Below, one piece after another: positions 16,810 through 25,241 of a stretch of DNA of 64,000 nt (its first letter is position 1; the number at the start of each line of letters is the position of its first letter). Origin of the DNA: Arthrobacter sp. ISL-48 (GTDB lineage: Bacteria > Actinomycetota > Actinomycetes > Actinomycetales > Micrococcaceae); NCBI RefSeq assembly GCF_018613805.1, contig NZ_JAGGPL010000002.1, positions 1-64,000 of the forward strand, read 5' to 3'. Position numbers and translations under genes: made by a program. The notes under the pieces are model-generated. The model was given only the letters and a program-made list of their open reading frames with translations. It did no database searches and was not told the origin of the DNA.

Positions 16810-18114
16810 TTACTTGTTGATGGCTGCATTGCTTTTCTCAAGGAAGGTCTTTGCCGCGTCCGCTGGGCTGATTCGGCCGAACTCCACTTCCGTAGCCAGT
16901 TGCTTGAGGGTGTCCGCCACTAGGCTGGCGCCCTTGGGGTAGACGTAGGCCGGCGGGAGATCGTCCTCCTGGATGGCGGCCATCAGGTCCACGAATGCCT
17001 TGTCGTCCGTGCTCAGCTTGGCCGTTATCGACTCCGCCACTGACGGATTGATCGGCACACCTCGCTGGGTGAGCGTATGAGCCGCCCCCTCGCTGTCGTT
17101 GGTCAGGAAGTCGACGAGCTTTGCAGCTTCCTTGGGGTGCTTGGACTTAGCGGCGATGGACCACAGCATGGTGGGGTCAGCGGAATAGCCCCTCCGTTCG
17201 GCGCTGGTTTCGCCAGGAATCCGCAGCAGGACGACGTCGCCCTCCACCGCGTCGTTGTAACCCTTGAAGTTATTGATGGGAATGATCTGCGAGGCCACGG
17301 TGCCCTTGGCGAGGTAAGACTGGGCGGGTGATCCGCCGATCTGCTCGAAGAAGCCGGCAGGCGGATATCCGCCCGTTTTGCGGAGGTCCACGCTGTATTG
17401 GAACCAGTCCCGGATGGTTTCCTCACTGACGCCGAGCTTGTTGTCCTTAGTGTAAAAATCCTCGCCCCGTTGGCGGGCGAGGAGGATCGGTCCGGTTTCG
17501 GTGGCGACGTCATAGCCCGCCCCGTAGACCTTGCCGCCGGTCTTTTGCGTCACCTCGTTTGCGAACTTGGCGTAGTCATCCCAGCTCCAAGTCTTGTCAT
17601 CGGGAATGGTCACCCCGGCCTCGTCGGTAATGGTCTTGTTGACCACCATTCCGATGGTGGTCACGCCGGTAGCGAGGCCGTAGAGCTTGCCGTCGACAGT
17701 TCCTCGGCTGAGCACGGTCTCCGGCACGGCGTCGAGCTTGAGCTCCGGAAGCTTCTTGAGGTCAGCCAGCGCGCCGCGCTGGGCGTATTCAAGGAGACTG
17801 CGGTTCGCCATCGCGAGTACGTCCGGCGGATTCCCGCCCGCAAAGCGGGTGGCCAGCTTGTCTGCATACGGGCCGCTGTCCTGGTACTCGGTCTTGACCT
17901 TGATGCCAGGGTTCTTCTGTTCGAAAATCCGCAGTGCTTCTTCGGTCACCTTGGCCCGATTCGCGTCACCCCAGAACACGAAGTTGAGTTCGACGTCGCC
18001 AGCACTGGCAGGTGATGCGCCTCCGCCGCAGCCGCTAAGGGCCAGGCCCGCGGCAGTAAGTGCCGCGCCCAGGACAATCCTGCGTGGGATGTGAGTGTTC
18101 GCTGTCTTCTTCAT
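16810..18114 (-). CDS. Sugar ABC transporter substrate-binding lipoprotein
   Basis: A 434-aa family-1 solute-binding protein. The signal peptide ends in a lipobox LALSGC with the modified Cys at about residue 29, preceded by HIPRRIVLGAAL, which could be a Tat-type signal. The mature part has the binding-protein pattern (VELNFVFWGDANRAKVTEE, FEQKNPGIKVKTEYQDSG, AKLVDFLTNDSEG). It is first in the leftward arm of the pectin locus, so its transcript starts in the divergent gap with the AGAAAGTTTCT repeats. It would capture oligogalacturonides or related sugars outside the cell membrane. Confidence 0.93.
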   Translation of the reverse strand: MKKTANTHIPRRIVLGAALTAAGLALSGCGGGASPASAGDVELNFVFWGDANRAKVTEEALRIFEQKNPGIKVKTEYQDSGPYADKLATRFAGGNPPDVLAMANRSLLEYAQRGALADLKKLPELKLDAVPETVLSRGTVDGKLYGLATGVTTIGMVVNKTITDEAGVTIPDDKTWSWDDYAKFANEVTQKTGGKVYGAGYDVATETGPILLARQRGEDFYTKDNKLGVSEETIRDWFQYSVDLRKTGGYPPAGFFEQIGGSPAQSYLAKGTVASQIIPINNFKGYNDAVEGDVVLLRIPGETSAERRGYSADPTMLWSIAAKSKHPKEAAKLVDFLTNDSEGAAHTLTQRGVPINPSVAESITAKLSTDDKAFVDLMAAIQEDDLPPAYVYPKGASLVADTLKQLATEVEFGRISPADAAKTFLEKSNAAINK

Positions 18115-18179
18115 CGAATGACGCCTCTCTGAGGGGTAGCACGGCTGGTTTGGATTATTGCGGTGGTAGGACGATCCGC

Positions 18180-18190
18180 AGAAAGTTTCT
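18180..18190. promoter_or_regulatory. Candidate LacI operator, copy 1
   Basis: AGAAAGTTTCT, an odd palindrome (5+1+5) followed by GTAC, 66 bp before the lipoprotein gene. The same 11 bases followed by TTAC recur at 18330-18340. The nearby LacI-family gene (20905-21945) is the obvious candidate regulator. Confidence 0.6.
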
Positions 18191-18329
18191 GTACATATTG
18201 ATCGGCTTTGCTCGTGTCCTGGATTCAGGAAGCAGGAGAAGCATCGTGTTCAGTTCCGAGTAAACGATTTCTAGCAAGAAAACCCTGTGACTGTCAACAC
18301 ATTCCCGAAAAGACCACTCAGAACCCGAA

Positions 18330-18340
18330 AGAAAGTTTCT
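18330..18340. promoter_or_regulatory. Candidate LacI operator, copy 2
   Basis: A second exact copy of AGAAAGTTTCT, 150 bp from the first and 86 bp before the DUF6807 start. One copy near each divergent gene suggests joint repression of both arms, possibly by looping. A looser TTTCT...AGAAA repeat lies between them (18268-18281). The rest of the 311-bp gap (18115-18425) holds only promoters as far as can be seen. Confidence 0.6.
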
Positions 18341-18425
18341 TTACCACTTGCCGACATTTTCTGTTCTGGCTATGCTGATCCCACCGTGGACGAAACCAGG
18401 CACATCCATCAACAGGAGGCTCCGA

Positions 18426-19331
18426 TTGGCCATCCACACCACGCCGGCCACTGCGGCCCCCGGTCTTTCCCTTGGCGGGCGGCCGCTCGCGACGCACCAC
18501 GCCGGCCGCACGCAGCCAGTCAGCAGTGCTCCGCGCCCCTTTATGCATCCGGTGGTGTCGCTCCGTGGCGTAACGGTCACTCAGGCCGAACCCGCTGATC
18601 ATCCGCACCACCTCGGATTGTCGGTAGCCTTCTCGGACCTCAATGGAACGAACTTCTGGGGCGGATCCACCTTTACGGCCCGCGACGGCCCTGTGCTCCT
18701 TCCTAACCATGGCACCCAGGTGCCGTGGGGCTGGCAATACTCCGAGGGTGAAGCTGCAGGAAATGTCAGCTGGCGGTCGCAGACCGGGGCCGAACTCGCC
18801 GTCGAGCGCCGGAGCTTCCACAGCCTTGCCCATCCGGAACCTGGCAGCTGGAGCCTTTCCCTGACTTCCGTGATAGTTCCAACTGCGCGCGTGGACCACC
18901 TGGTGGTGTCGTCGTCGGCCGTCAAGGGCCGGACAGGCGCCGGCTACGGAGGCATCTTCTGGCGATTCGTCCGGGGGTGCAACGATCCCCTTATTCTCTC
19001 CGCTGCCGGTGCAGGCCACGCAGCGGCCCACGGCTCGCGGTCGCGCTGGCTGTCCGTAACGATGGTGATCGACAGTGCGCCCGTGAGCGTCATCCTGGCG
19101 CAAGAACCCGGCCGTCTGCTTCCGTGGTTCATCCGGGCAGACGGCTACTTGGGTGCGGGACCCGCCGTGGCATGGGCCGAACCGGCGCGGGCAGACCGCA
19201 CACACCCGCTGAGGCTGAGCCTGCACGCCGTGATCCATGACGGCCCGGTGGACACCGGTGCCCGAGCCCTTGAACTTCTCCAGCAGCACCCCCGACTCAA
19301 CCGCCTCAGCTCCCGCGACAGGACATCATGA
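18426..19331 (+). CDS. DUF6807 (PmoA-like) family protein
   Basis: A 301-aa protein. The start is taken as TTG at 18426 because AGGAGG stands 6 bp before it. A longer reading from 18348 begins only 8 bp after the second operator copy. The body carries the DUF6807 pattern RPFMHPVVSLRGVTVTQAEP, DHPHHLGLSVAF, NFWGG and a late WFIRADGYLGAGPAVAW stretch, with a His-rich DHPHH site that may bind metal. Such proteins are common in plant-polysaccharide loci; their activity is not established. The stop overlaps the GH43 start as ATGA, so the two are coupled. Confidence 0.82.
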   Translation: MAIHTTPATAAPGLSLGGRPLATHHAGRTQPVSSAPRPFMHPVVSLRGVTVTQAEPADHPHHLGLSVAFSDLNGTNFWGGSTFTARDGPVLLPNHGTQVPWGWQYSEGEAAGNVSWRSQTGAELAVERRSFHSLAHPEPGSWSLSLTSVIVPTARVDHLVVSSSAVKGRTGAGYGGIFWRFVRGCNDPLILSAAGAGHAAAHGSRSRWLSVTMVIDSAPVSVILAQEPGRLLPWFIRADGYLGAGPAVAWAEPARADRTHPLRLSLHAVIHDGPVDTGARALELLQQHPRLNRLSSRDRTS

Positions 19332-20908
19332 CAGCCCGGAACTCCACGGCCCTCTACAGCAACCCCATCCTCAACGGTGACTGGCCGGATCCTGATGCCG
19401 TGCAGGTGGACGGCATCTACTACCTCATCGCCTCGAGCTTCAACAGGGTGCCGGGGCTCCCCGTATTGCGCTCCCGCAACCTCGTGGACTGGGAGCATGC
19501 CGGCCACGCGCTCGCAGAGCTGCCGCAGGGCAGCCATTATTCGCTGGTCCGCCATGGCAGCGGAGTATGGGCGCCGTCGCTGAGACATCACGACGGAAGG
19601 TTCTGGATCTTCTACCCTGATGCGGACCACGGCATCTTTGTGTTGAGCGCTGAAAAAGCGGAGGGACCCTGGAGCCCGCCGCATCTGCTGTATGCAGGAC
19701 GAGGACTCATAGACCCCTGCCCGCTGTGGGACGACGACGGCAAGGCGTACCTCGTGCATGGCTGGGCGCAGAGCAGGATCGGTGTCAAGAACCGGCTCAC
19801 CGTACACCGGATGAGCCCCGATGCCAGCCGCCTGCTGGACAATGGCACGCACGTGATAAACGGCGGCGACATCCCTGGCTACACCACCCTTGAGGGGCCC
19901 AAATTTTACAAACGCGACGGGTGGTATTGGATCTTTGCACCGGCCGGCGGAGTGGCCACAGGCTGGCAGTCTGTGTTCCGATCCCGGTCCCCGTTCGGCC
20001 CTTATGAAGGGCGGCGCGTCCTGGAGCAGGGCAGCACGGGAGTCAACGGGCCGCACCAAGGGGCGTGGGTCTCCACACCTCAGGGCCAGGACTGGTTCCT
20101 GCATTTCCAGGACCGCGGCCCTTACGGCCGCGTGGTCCATCTGCAGCCCATGGGCTGGGACGCCGATGGCTGGCCGTGGATGGGGGAGCCCGCTGACGAC
20201 GGCGGCCCTGGAGTTCCGGTGATCAGCCACCCCTACCCGGAGGGTACCCTTCCGGAGGACGTGGCTCCGCCAACAAGTGACAGCTTCACATCACCGTGGC
20301 TCGGACCCCAGTGGCACTGGCAGGCGAACCCTCGCGAAGCGTGGTCGTTCCAGGGCGGGGGAGGGCAACTGGTGCTGCGTCCGCAGGCCAATGATCCAGT
20401 AAATTTGCGGGAGCTGCCCAACGTACTGGGCCAGATCCTGCCGGGTACTCCGTCCACCTTCACTGCAACCCTGGAACTTGACGATGTTCCGGTGGGGACC
20501 CGGGCCGGCGTCGTGGTGCTGGGCCAGAAGTATGCCTGGCTGGGAATTATCCGCACCGCTGACGGGTATGTGTTGGGCAGCGGTGCCGGCGGAGAAGGTC
20601 CGCACGAGCAGGCACTTGGACGTCCGGTGCCCCTGGACGGCCCCCGGATCGAACTGCAGATCCGGACGGACGGGACGCCGTGCTCCACCTTTGCCTGGCG
20701 TGCCGGGCCGGGCCTTCCGTGGGAGGTGCAGGGCTGGAATTTTGATGTTGTGGAAGGCAAATGGATCGGCGCGGAACTGGGCCTGTTCGCCACGTCCCCG
20801 CTCGGTTCGCAGGAGGGAGGCAGTGTTATCGTTGGTCCCGTGCGGGTTGATACTGCGCCGGTCCGCCGGGCAGCGTCTCCGCACTTTGCCTCCGCCGCCT
20901 CCACATGA
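19328..20908 (+). CDS. Glycoside hydrolase family 43
   Basis: A 526-aa GH43 enzyme, likely a beta-xylosidase, arabinosidase or galactosidase of exo type. The five-bladed propeller spans about residues 8-310 with the catalytic base Asp in GDWPDPDAVQVDG, the pKa-modulating Asp in GLIDPCPLWDDDG and the acid Glu in TLEGPKFYKRDGWY. The C-terminal domain (about 325-515) is the beta-sandwich usual in this family. No signal peptide is seen, so it should act in the cytosol on imported oligosaccharides. It is coupled by ATGA overlaps to DUF6807 upstream and LacI downstream. Confidence 0.92.
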   Translation: MTARNSTALYSNPILNGDWPDPDAVQVDGIYYLIASSFNRVPGLPVLRSRNLVDWEHAGHALAELPQGSHYSLVRHGSGVWAPSLRHHDGRFWIFYPDADHGIFVLSAEKAEGPWSPPHLLYAGRGLIDPCPLWDDDGKAYLVHGWAQSRIGVKNRLTVHRMSPDASRLLDNGTHVINGGDIPGYTTLEGPKFYKRDGWYWIFAPAGGVATGWQSVFRSRSPFGPYEGRRVLEQGSTGVNGPHQGAWVSTPQGQDWFLHFQDRGPYGRVVHLQPMGWDADGWPWMGEPADDGGPGVPVISHPYPEGTLPEDVAPPTSDSFTSPWLGPQWHWQANPREAWSFQGGGGQLVLRPQANDPVNLRELPNVLGQILPGTPSTFTATLELDDVPVGTRAGVVVLGQKYAWLGIIRTADGYVLGSGAGGEGPHEQALGRPVPLDGPRIELQIRTDGTPCSTFAWRAGPGLPWEVQGWNFDVVEGKWIGAELGLFATSPLGSQEGGSVIVGPVRVDTAPVRRAASPHFASAAST

Positions 20909-21945
20909 CCGCAAGGACCGTCCCGTTGACCGCCACTCCGCGCCCCAAGATCGCAGATGTGGCCGCAGCGGCAGGGGTTTCAGTGCCCACCGTGTCCAAG
21001 GTCCTGAACGGACGTTCACATGTCTCCGAGGCCACACGGGCCAAGGTGCGCCAGGCTCTGGAGGAGCTTGACTACACCAAGCGGAACATCCCGGCGGCGC
21101 AGCCCGGGCTGCTGCAGTTGGTGGTCAACAATTTTGATTCGCCTTGGGTTCTGGAAACCATGGAAGGCGTGGAGGCTGCCGCCTCCCGGCTGGGCTATGC
21201 CATCGCCTACACAAGGGCGGATCACGCCACCGCCGAAGGTTGGCGGAAACTCCGCGAATCTTCCGCCAACCGTCTGGCCGGCGTGGTGCTGCTGGCTCCC
21301 CGGAGTGGCTCGCGGCTGGTTATCACGCTGCGGAGCCTTAATATTCCGGCAGTCGCCATAGACCCCGAGGTGAGTGAGGGGCTGACCATCCCTAGCGTCA
21401 GCCCGGCGTCGTTCTCCGGAGCCCTCGCAGCGGTGGGGCATCTGCTAGGGCTGGGCCATCGCAGGATTGGCATCATCACCGGCCGGGGGCACAGCCCGGG
21501 GCACGGCCTGGCCCGTTACGCAGCGTATGTCGCCGCCCTGCATGACGCCGGGCTCCCCGTCCTGCCCGAGCTGGTGCGCGACGGTGACTTCAGTATCGAA
21601 TCGGGCCTCCGCCTGGGTGGTGACCTCCTGGATCTGCCCGAGCCTCCGACAGCGATTGTGACGGGCAGCGACCTTCAGGCCCTGGGGGTCATGAACGCAG
21701 CCGCCCAGCGATCACTGAAGATTCCCGGTGACCTCAGCATCGTGGGGTTTGACGACATCGCCCAGGCTGCCCTGATGTCGCCGCCTCTCACCACCGTCCG
21801 GCAGCCGCTGGCACAGCTGGCGTCCATGGCCGTTGGCATCGTGACCGAGCAGCAGGGGGCTGCGGTTCCGGTGGCCCTGGAGGTGGCCACTGAATTGGTG
21901 ATCCGCGGGACCACTGCCCCGCCTGCTTCCAAGACTTCCCCGTAA
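20905..21945 (+). CDS. LacI-family transcriptional regulator
   Basis: A 346-aa regulator. The N-terminal helix-turn-helix and hinge are typical (IADVAAAAGVSVPTVSKVLN, then GRSHVSEATRAKVRQALEEL), and the periplasmic-binding-like domain covers about residues 70-335 (VVNNFDSPWVLETMEGVE, GHRRIGIITGRG, TAIVTGSDLQALGVMNAA, SIVGFDD). Translation is coupled to GH43 by ATGA. The two AGAAAGTTTCT sites in the divergent gap are its likely operators, with a pectin- or arabinan-derived sugar as inducer. That link is inference from position. Confidence 0.94.
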   Translation: MTARTVPLTATPRPKIADVAAAAGVSVPTVSKVLNGRSHVSEATRAKVRQALEELDYTKRNIPAAQPGLLQLVVNNFDSPWVLETMEGVEAAASRLGYAIAYTRADHATAEGWRKLRESSANRLAGVVLLAPRSGSRLVITLRSLNIPAVAIDPEVSEGLTIPSVSPASFSGALAAVGHLLGLGHRRIGIITGRGHSPGHGLARYAAYVAALHDAGLPVLPELVRDGDFSIESGLRLGGDLLDLPEPPTAIVTGSDLQALGVMNAAAQRSLKIPGDLSIVGFDDIAQAALMSPPLTTVRQPLAQLASMAVGIVTEQQGAAVPVALEVATELVIRGTTAPPASKTSP

Positions 21946-21994
21946 GTCGCCATAGATGGGAAAAACTCCGGGCGGGGGAGGCTAGGATCAAGCC

Positions 21995-22399
21995 ATGATC
22001 CTGGCCTCCCTCCTTTTTGCGTTCATTGCCGCACTGCTCCACGTGTACATTTTCACGATGGAGTCGCTCACGTGGACCAACCCAGGCACCTGGAAGCGTT
22101 TCAGCGTGGCGTCCCAAGCCGACGCCGACACCACCAGGCCGCTGGCTTACAACCAGGGCTTCTATAACCTGTTCCTGTCTTTGGGAGCCTTCCTCGGGAT
22201 TGGGTTCGTCACCTTTGCCTCTGAAGGTTCGGCCCAGGCTGTGGCGGGCTGGACCCTGATCTTCAGCTGCTGCGGCTCCATGCTGCTCGCCGCCCTGGTG
22301 CTGGCCTTGAGCGGGAAGAAGTACCTCCGGGCCGCCGCCACCCAGGGCACTGCGCCGTTGCTCGCCGTGGTACTGGGAATTGTGGGGGTTGCGCTCTAA
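21995..22399 (+). CDS. DUF1304 family membrane protein
   Basis: A 134-aa protein with four hydrophobic helices and the DUF1304 pattern: LHVYIFTMESLTW near the N-terminus, then the YNQGFYNLFL block. The family is widespread in bacteria, small and of unknown function. It stands alone, 49 bp after the LacI stop. A 7-bp hairpin follows it at 22436-22454. Confidence 0.92.
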   Translation: MILASLLFAFIAALLHVYIFTMESLTWTNPGTWKRFSVASQADADTTRPLAYNQGFYNLFLSLGAFLGIGFVTFASEGSAQAVAGWTLIFSCCGSMLLAALVLALSGKKYLRAAATQGTAPLLAVVLGIVGVAL

Positions 22400-22435
22400 G
22401 GCGCTGCACCAGCGGAGACGCAGCGCGGCATTCGC

Positions 22436-22454
22436 CCCGGCACCGCTTGCCGGG
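22436..22454 (+). terminator. Short GC hairpin after the DUF1304 gene
   Basis: A 7-bp perfect stem CCCGGCA/TGCCGGG with a 5-base loop. No T tract follows, so it is a weak terminator candidate. Confidence 0.35.
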
Positions 22455-22503
22455 CGGACAATAGAGGTAACAGCAACGTCCGGCGTTTTGTAGGGATCCG
22501 CAC

Positions 22504-23925
22504 GTGGATGGTCTGAAGGAACAGGCGCCTGGCCCGGCGCGCGGGCCAGCGTATGAGCGCGACCTGGTTGTTGACCTGGTCCGCTTCTTCTGCCTCGCGT
22601 TGGTAGTGGTGGGTCACTGCATGATGGTGAGCCCCGTCCTTGATCAGGACGGAACCGTGACCAGCGAAAACACCCTCGGAGAGCAGGATTGGTTCGAGCC
22701 TGTCATCTGGATTTTTATGGTGATGCCGCTGTTCTTTGTCACCGGCGGCACCACGGGCCTCCAGTCCTGGAAGCGGCTGAAATCCGGAGGCGGCACCGGC
22801 ATTGAGTTCGCCCAGGCCCGGCTCCTGCGCCTGGTCCGGCCGGCGGCGGCACTTCTGGCCTGCATGTTTTCAGGGCTCTGGGCGGCGCTGCTTTTGGGCG
22901 TCGACGGACAGGTGGTCCAGCTCATGACCACGGGGGCCGGGATGCCGCTGTGGTTCCTGGCGGCTTACCTCGCAGCCCAGCTGAACATTCCGCTGCTGGC
23001 CCGGTTCCATGCCCGCGCCCCCTGGCTGACCCTCGCCGCCCTGGCGGGCCTCGTGGTGACTATCGATTGCGTCCGCGGGGCCCTCCCGCTGCTCGCCTAC
23101 GCGAACCTGGTGTTCCTGTGGTGCGCAGTGCAGCAGCTCGGCTTCCTCATGGCGGACGGCTACTTTGCGCGACTCTCCCGCTCCGGCCTCCTGTCGCTGA
23201 TCGTTGGGGCAAATCTGCTTTTGGGTGCCGTAACCGGACTCGGCCTGTACCCGGGGAACATGCTCGTCAACCTGAACCCGCCGAACCTCTGCCTGCTCCT
23301 GCTCGCCGTGCCCCAGGCCGCCGCCCTTCAGCTGTTCCGCTCCGGACTCGGCTGGGTCTCCGCGGTGCGCTGCGTCCGTGCCGCAGTGGCAGTTGCTGGA
23401 CGCCGCTCGATGACCGTCTACCTGTGGCACCTTCCGCTGCTCGTGGCGATGTCCGGGCTCCTGCTCCTCACGGACATCCCGCAACCAGCCGCCGGCACCG
23501 CCGCCTGGTGGTGGACCCGGCCACTGGTCCTGATGGGCGTGGTCGCTCTCCTGCTTCCCGTCCTTGCCCTTTTCGGAAGGCTTGAGGAGCGTCCGAAGGC
23601 GTCTGCCCACACCCGCGGCCGGCCCGCCGCCGCCGTGGTGACTGCCGTCGTCGTCGTCTTCATTCCGGTGGCGGACGCCGCCCTCAACGGCCTCACGCTG
23701 GGGCTGCTGGGAGGCGGCGCGGCGTGTTTCATGCTCGCTGTCCTGCTCCTTGGGCGGATGCCCGGACGGGTGCCGGTACAGGCGTCAGCACTTGCCCGGC
23801 GGCCCGACGGGAAGGCTGGCGGGCGGCCGGGAGGGACAGAGGGAAGGGCAGTGGGAGGTGCCGGGATCAGCCCCTCGGGCCGGGTATTGCCACCGGGGCG
23901 AAGTAGTGCCAGTGTCGAACCATGA
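22504..23925 (+). CDS. Acyltransferase 3 family membrane protein
   Basis: A 473-aa polytopic protein of the acyltransferase-3 (OafA/OatA-like) family. Helix 1 carries the family start RDLVVDLVRFFCLALVVVGH with the conserved His; about ten more helices follow, including VMPLFFVTGG and MTVYLWHLPLLVAMSG with the late YLWH motif. The C-terminus is a long Arg/Gly/Pro-rich, probably disordered tail. Such enzymes O-acylate cell-surface sugars or lipids. Start GTG at 22504; the ribosome binding site is weak. The stop overlaps the GNAT start as ATGA. The acceptor is unknown. Confidence 0.87.
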   Translation: MDGLKEQAPGPARGPAYERDLVVDLVRFFCLALVVVGHCMMVSPVLDQDGTVTSENTLGEQDWFEPVIWIFMVMPLFFVTGGTTGLQSWKRLKSGGGTGIEFAQARLLRLVRPAAALLACMFSGLWAALLLGVDGQVVQLMTTGAGMPLWFLAAYLAAQLNIPLLARFHARAPWLTLAALAGLVVTIDCVRGALPLLAYANLVFLWCAVQQLGFLMADGYFARLSRSGLLSLIVGANLLLGAVTGLGLYPGNMLVNLNPPNLCLLLLAVPQAAALQLFRSGLGWVSAVRCVRAAVAVAGRRSMTVYLWHLPLLVAMSGLLLLTDIPQPAAGTAAWWWTRPLVLMGVVALLLPVLALFGRLEERPKASAHTRGRPAAAVVTAVVVVFIPVADAALNGLTLGLLGGGAACFMLAVLLLGRMPGRVPVQASALARRPDGKAGGRPGGTEGRAVGGAGISPSGRVLPPGRSSASVEP

Positions 23926-24251
23926 CTGAGAACATGATTTCCGCAGAGGACAAATTCAACCCGGACGTCTCACTCGCCAGGAATGATGCGCACCACTGTT
24001 ATGAGCTGCAGGTGGACGGGAAGATCGCCGTACGGTCCTTCTTCCGGGACAAGCCCGGGCACGTGGATTTCACCCACACGGAAACCACTGAGGACTTCAA
24101 GGGCCAAGGCCTGGGCAAGGTGCTGGTCCACTTTGCCCTGGATGACGTGGTGGCCTCCGGAAAGCGGATCATCCCCCATGACCCGTTTGTGGCCCCCTAC
24201 GTCCGCCAGCATGAGGGATACAAACAGTACGTCGACTGGCCCGAAGCCTGA
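23922..24251 (+). CDS. GNAT-like N-acetyltransferase (YidJ/Gtn type)
   Basis: A 109-aa short GNAT protein of the single-domain YjdJ-like type: AHHCYELQVDGKIAVRSFFR, VDFTHTETTEDFKGQGLGKV with the acetyl-CoA binding QGLGKVL loop, and PHDPFVAPYVRQHEGYKQYV at the end. This set is typical of the small GNAT group found in most bacteria; its acceptor is unknown. It is coupled by ATGA to the acyltransferase upstream, an odd pairing of a large membrane acyltransferase and a tiny cytosolic one. Confidence 0.88.
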   Translation: MTENMISAEDKFNPDVSLARNDAHHCYELQVDGKIAVRSFFRDKPGHVDFTHTETTEDFKGQGLGKVLVHFALDDVVASGKRIIPHDPFVAPYVRQHEGYKQYVDWPEA

Positions 24252-24294
24252 CCGTTACGGTTATCAACGAGTTCTTCGCGTTCCAGTCGACGTT

Positions 24295-25065
24295 CTAGTC
24301 GAAGTGTGTGACAGGACGGCTCTCTGATGAGATCGACGCGGATGAGATCGACGCGACAATCTGCTCTGCTACCACCCTCAGCTTCTGGTTCCGACCGCTG
24401 GACGCCTTGACCAGGATGGCCAAGGCTTCCTCCTGCGGGCACCGGTTCTGGCCCATGATGATTCCTGCGGCCAGGTCGATAGCAGTCCTGGACTCCATGG
24501 CTGCCCTGAGGTCCGCGGCCAACTGTTGTCCGGTGGCGACACGTACCGCCAGCCGGAGGGCGCTCTGGGCATTCGCTGCGAAGAGTTCCGCGCTCTCAAG
24601 GGCGCCGGAGTCGAACGCATTCACGATGGGGGCGAAGATGTTCAGCGCGGCCTTGGCATCCTCATCGAGCGTAAGGGGAACAGCCAGAACACTGAGCTGA
24701 CCCATTCCCGCGATAGCCTGCCCGTACTCCGGCCAGCGGGAGTCCTTCCGGGTGTCCGGGACGAGCACCGTTGTCCCAGTGTTCATCGCGTGAAGGCACG
24801 GCCCGTCGCCAAAATTCTGTTGGATCTCGTCCATTAGACGCGCCTGTGGCGCGCTCCAAGCCGCGGTGGTCGTCCTGCGGTGCCGGCTCAACGTGACTGC
24901 GCATACGACAGGAAGCTCCATGGAACCTGAGATTGCGCGGGCGGCATAGTCGCAGAGTTCGCCCAGGAAGTCGTTGACGTCCTTGCTGTCCACCACGAGG
25001 TTCTGCAGCTGGGCTGCCACCGCGGCCTCCGACCGGAGTGCGCTGCCGAGTGCTGATTTGTCCAT
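24295..25065 (-). CDS. GAF and ANTAR domain regulator
   Basis: A 256-aa RNA-binding regulator of actinobacterial type. A GAF sensor domain covers about residues 25-170 (QLQNLVVDSKDVNDFLGEL, DGPCLHAMNTGTTVLVPDT, GMGQLSVLAVPLTLDED); the C-terminal ANTAR domain about 190-245 reads AMESRTAIDLAAGIIMGQN and ACPQEEAL-type helices (RCPQEEALAILVKAS). ANTAR domains bind paired hairpins in leader RNA to stop termination. The start at 25065 is favoured because conservation begins there; an upstream in-frame ATG at 25206 would run into the promoter region of the divergent gene. Target transcripts are unknown. Confidence 0.9.
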   Translation of the reverse strand: MDKSALGSALRSEAAVAAQLQNLVVDSKDVNDFLGELCDYAARAISGSMELPVVCAVTLSRHRRTTTAAWSAPQARLMDEIQQNFGDGPCLHAMNTGTTVLVPDTRKDSRWPEYGQAIAGMGQLSVLAVPLTLDEDAKAALNIFAPIVNAFDSGALESAELFAANAQSALRLAVRVATGQQLAADLRAAMESRTAIDLAAGIIMGQNRCPQEEALAILVKASSGRNQKLRVVAEQIVASISSASISSESRPVTHFD

Positions 25066-25241
25066 AACTAAGTCTATGGCTGCTCGCAAATAAAGGTCCG
25101 GCCCGCCCAGCGGCTTCTTCGAGGGGATGTCAATGAGGCGCGCCGTAACGTTGCAACTTGAGGTTGTGACCTGCGCTACATTTTCGTAAAGTCGGTGGAG
25201 GGCCATGCAGCCGGCCCACCGGTACTTTCGTGGAGATTCCC

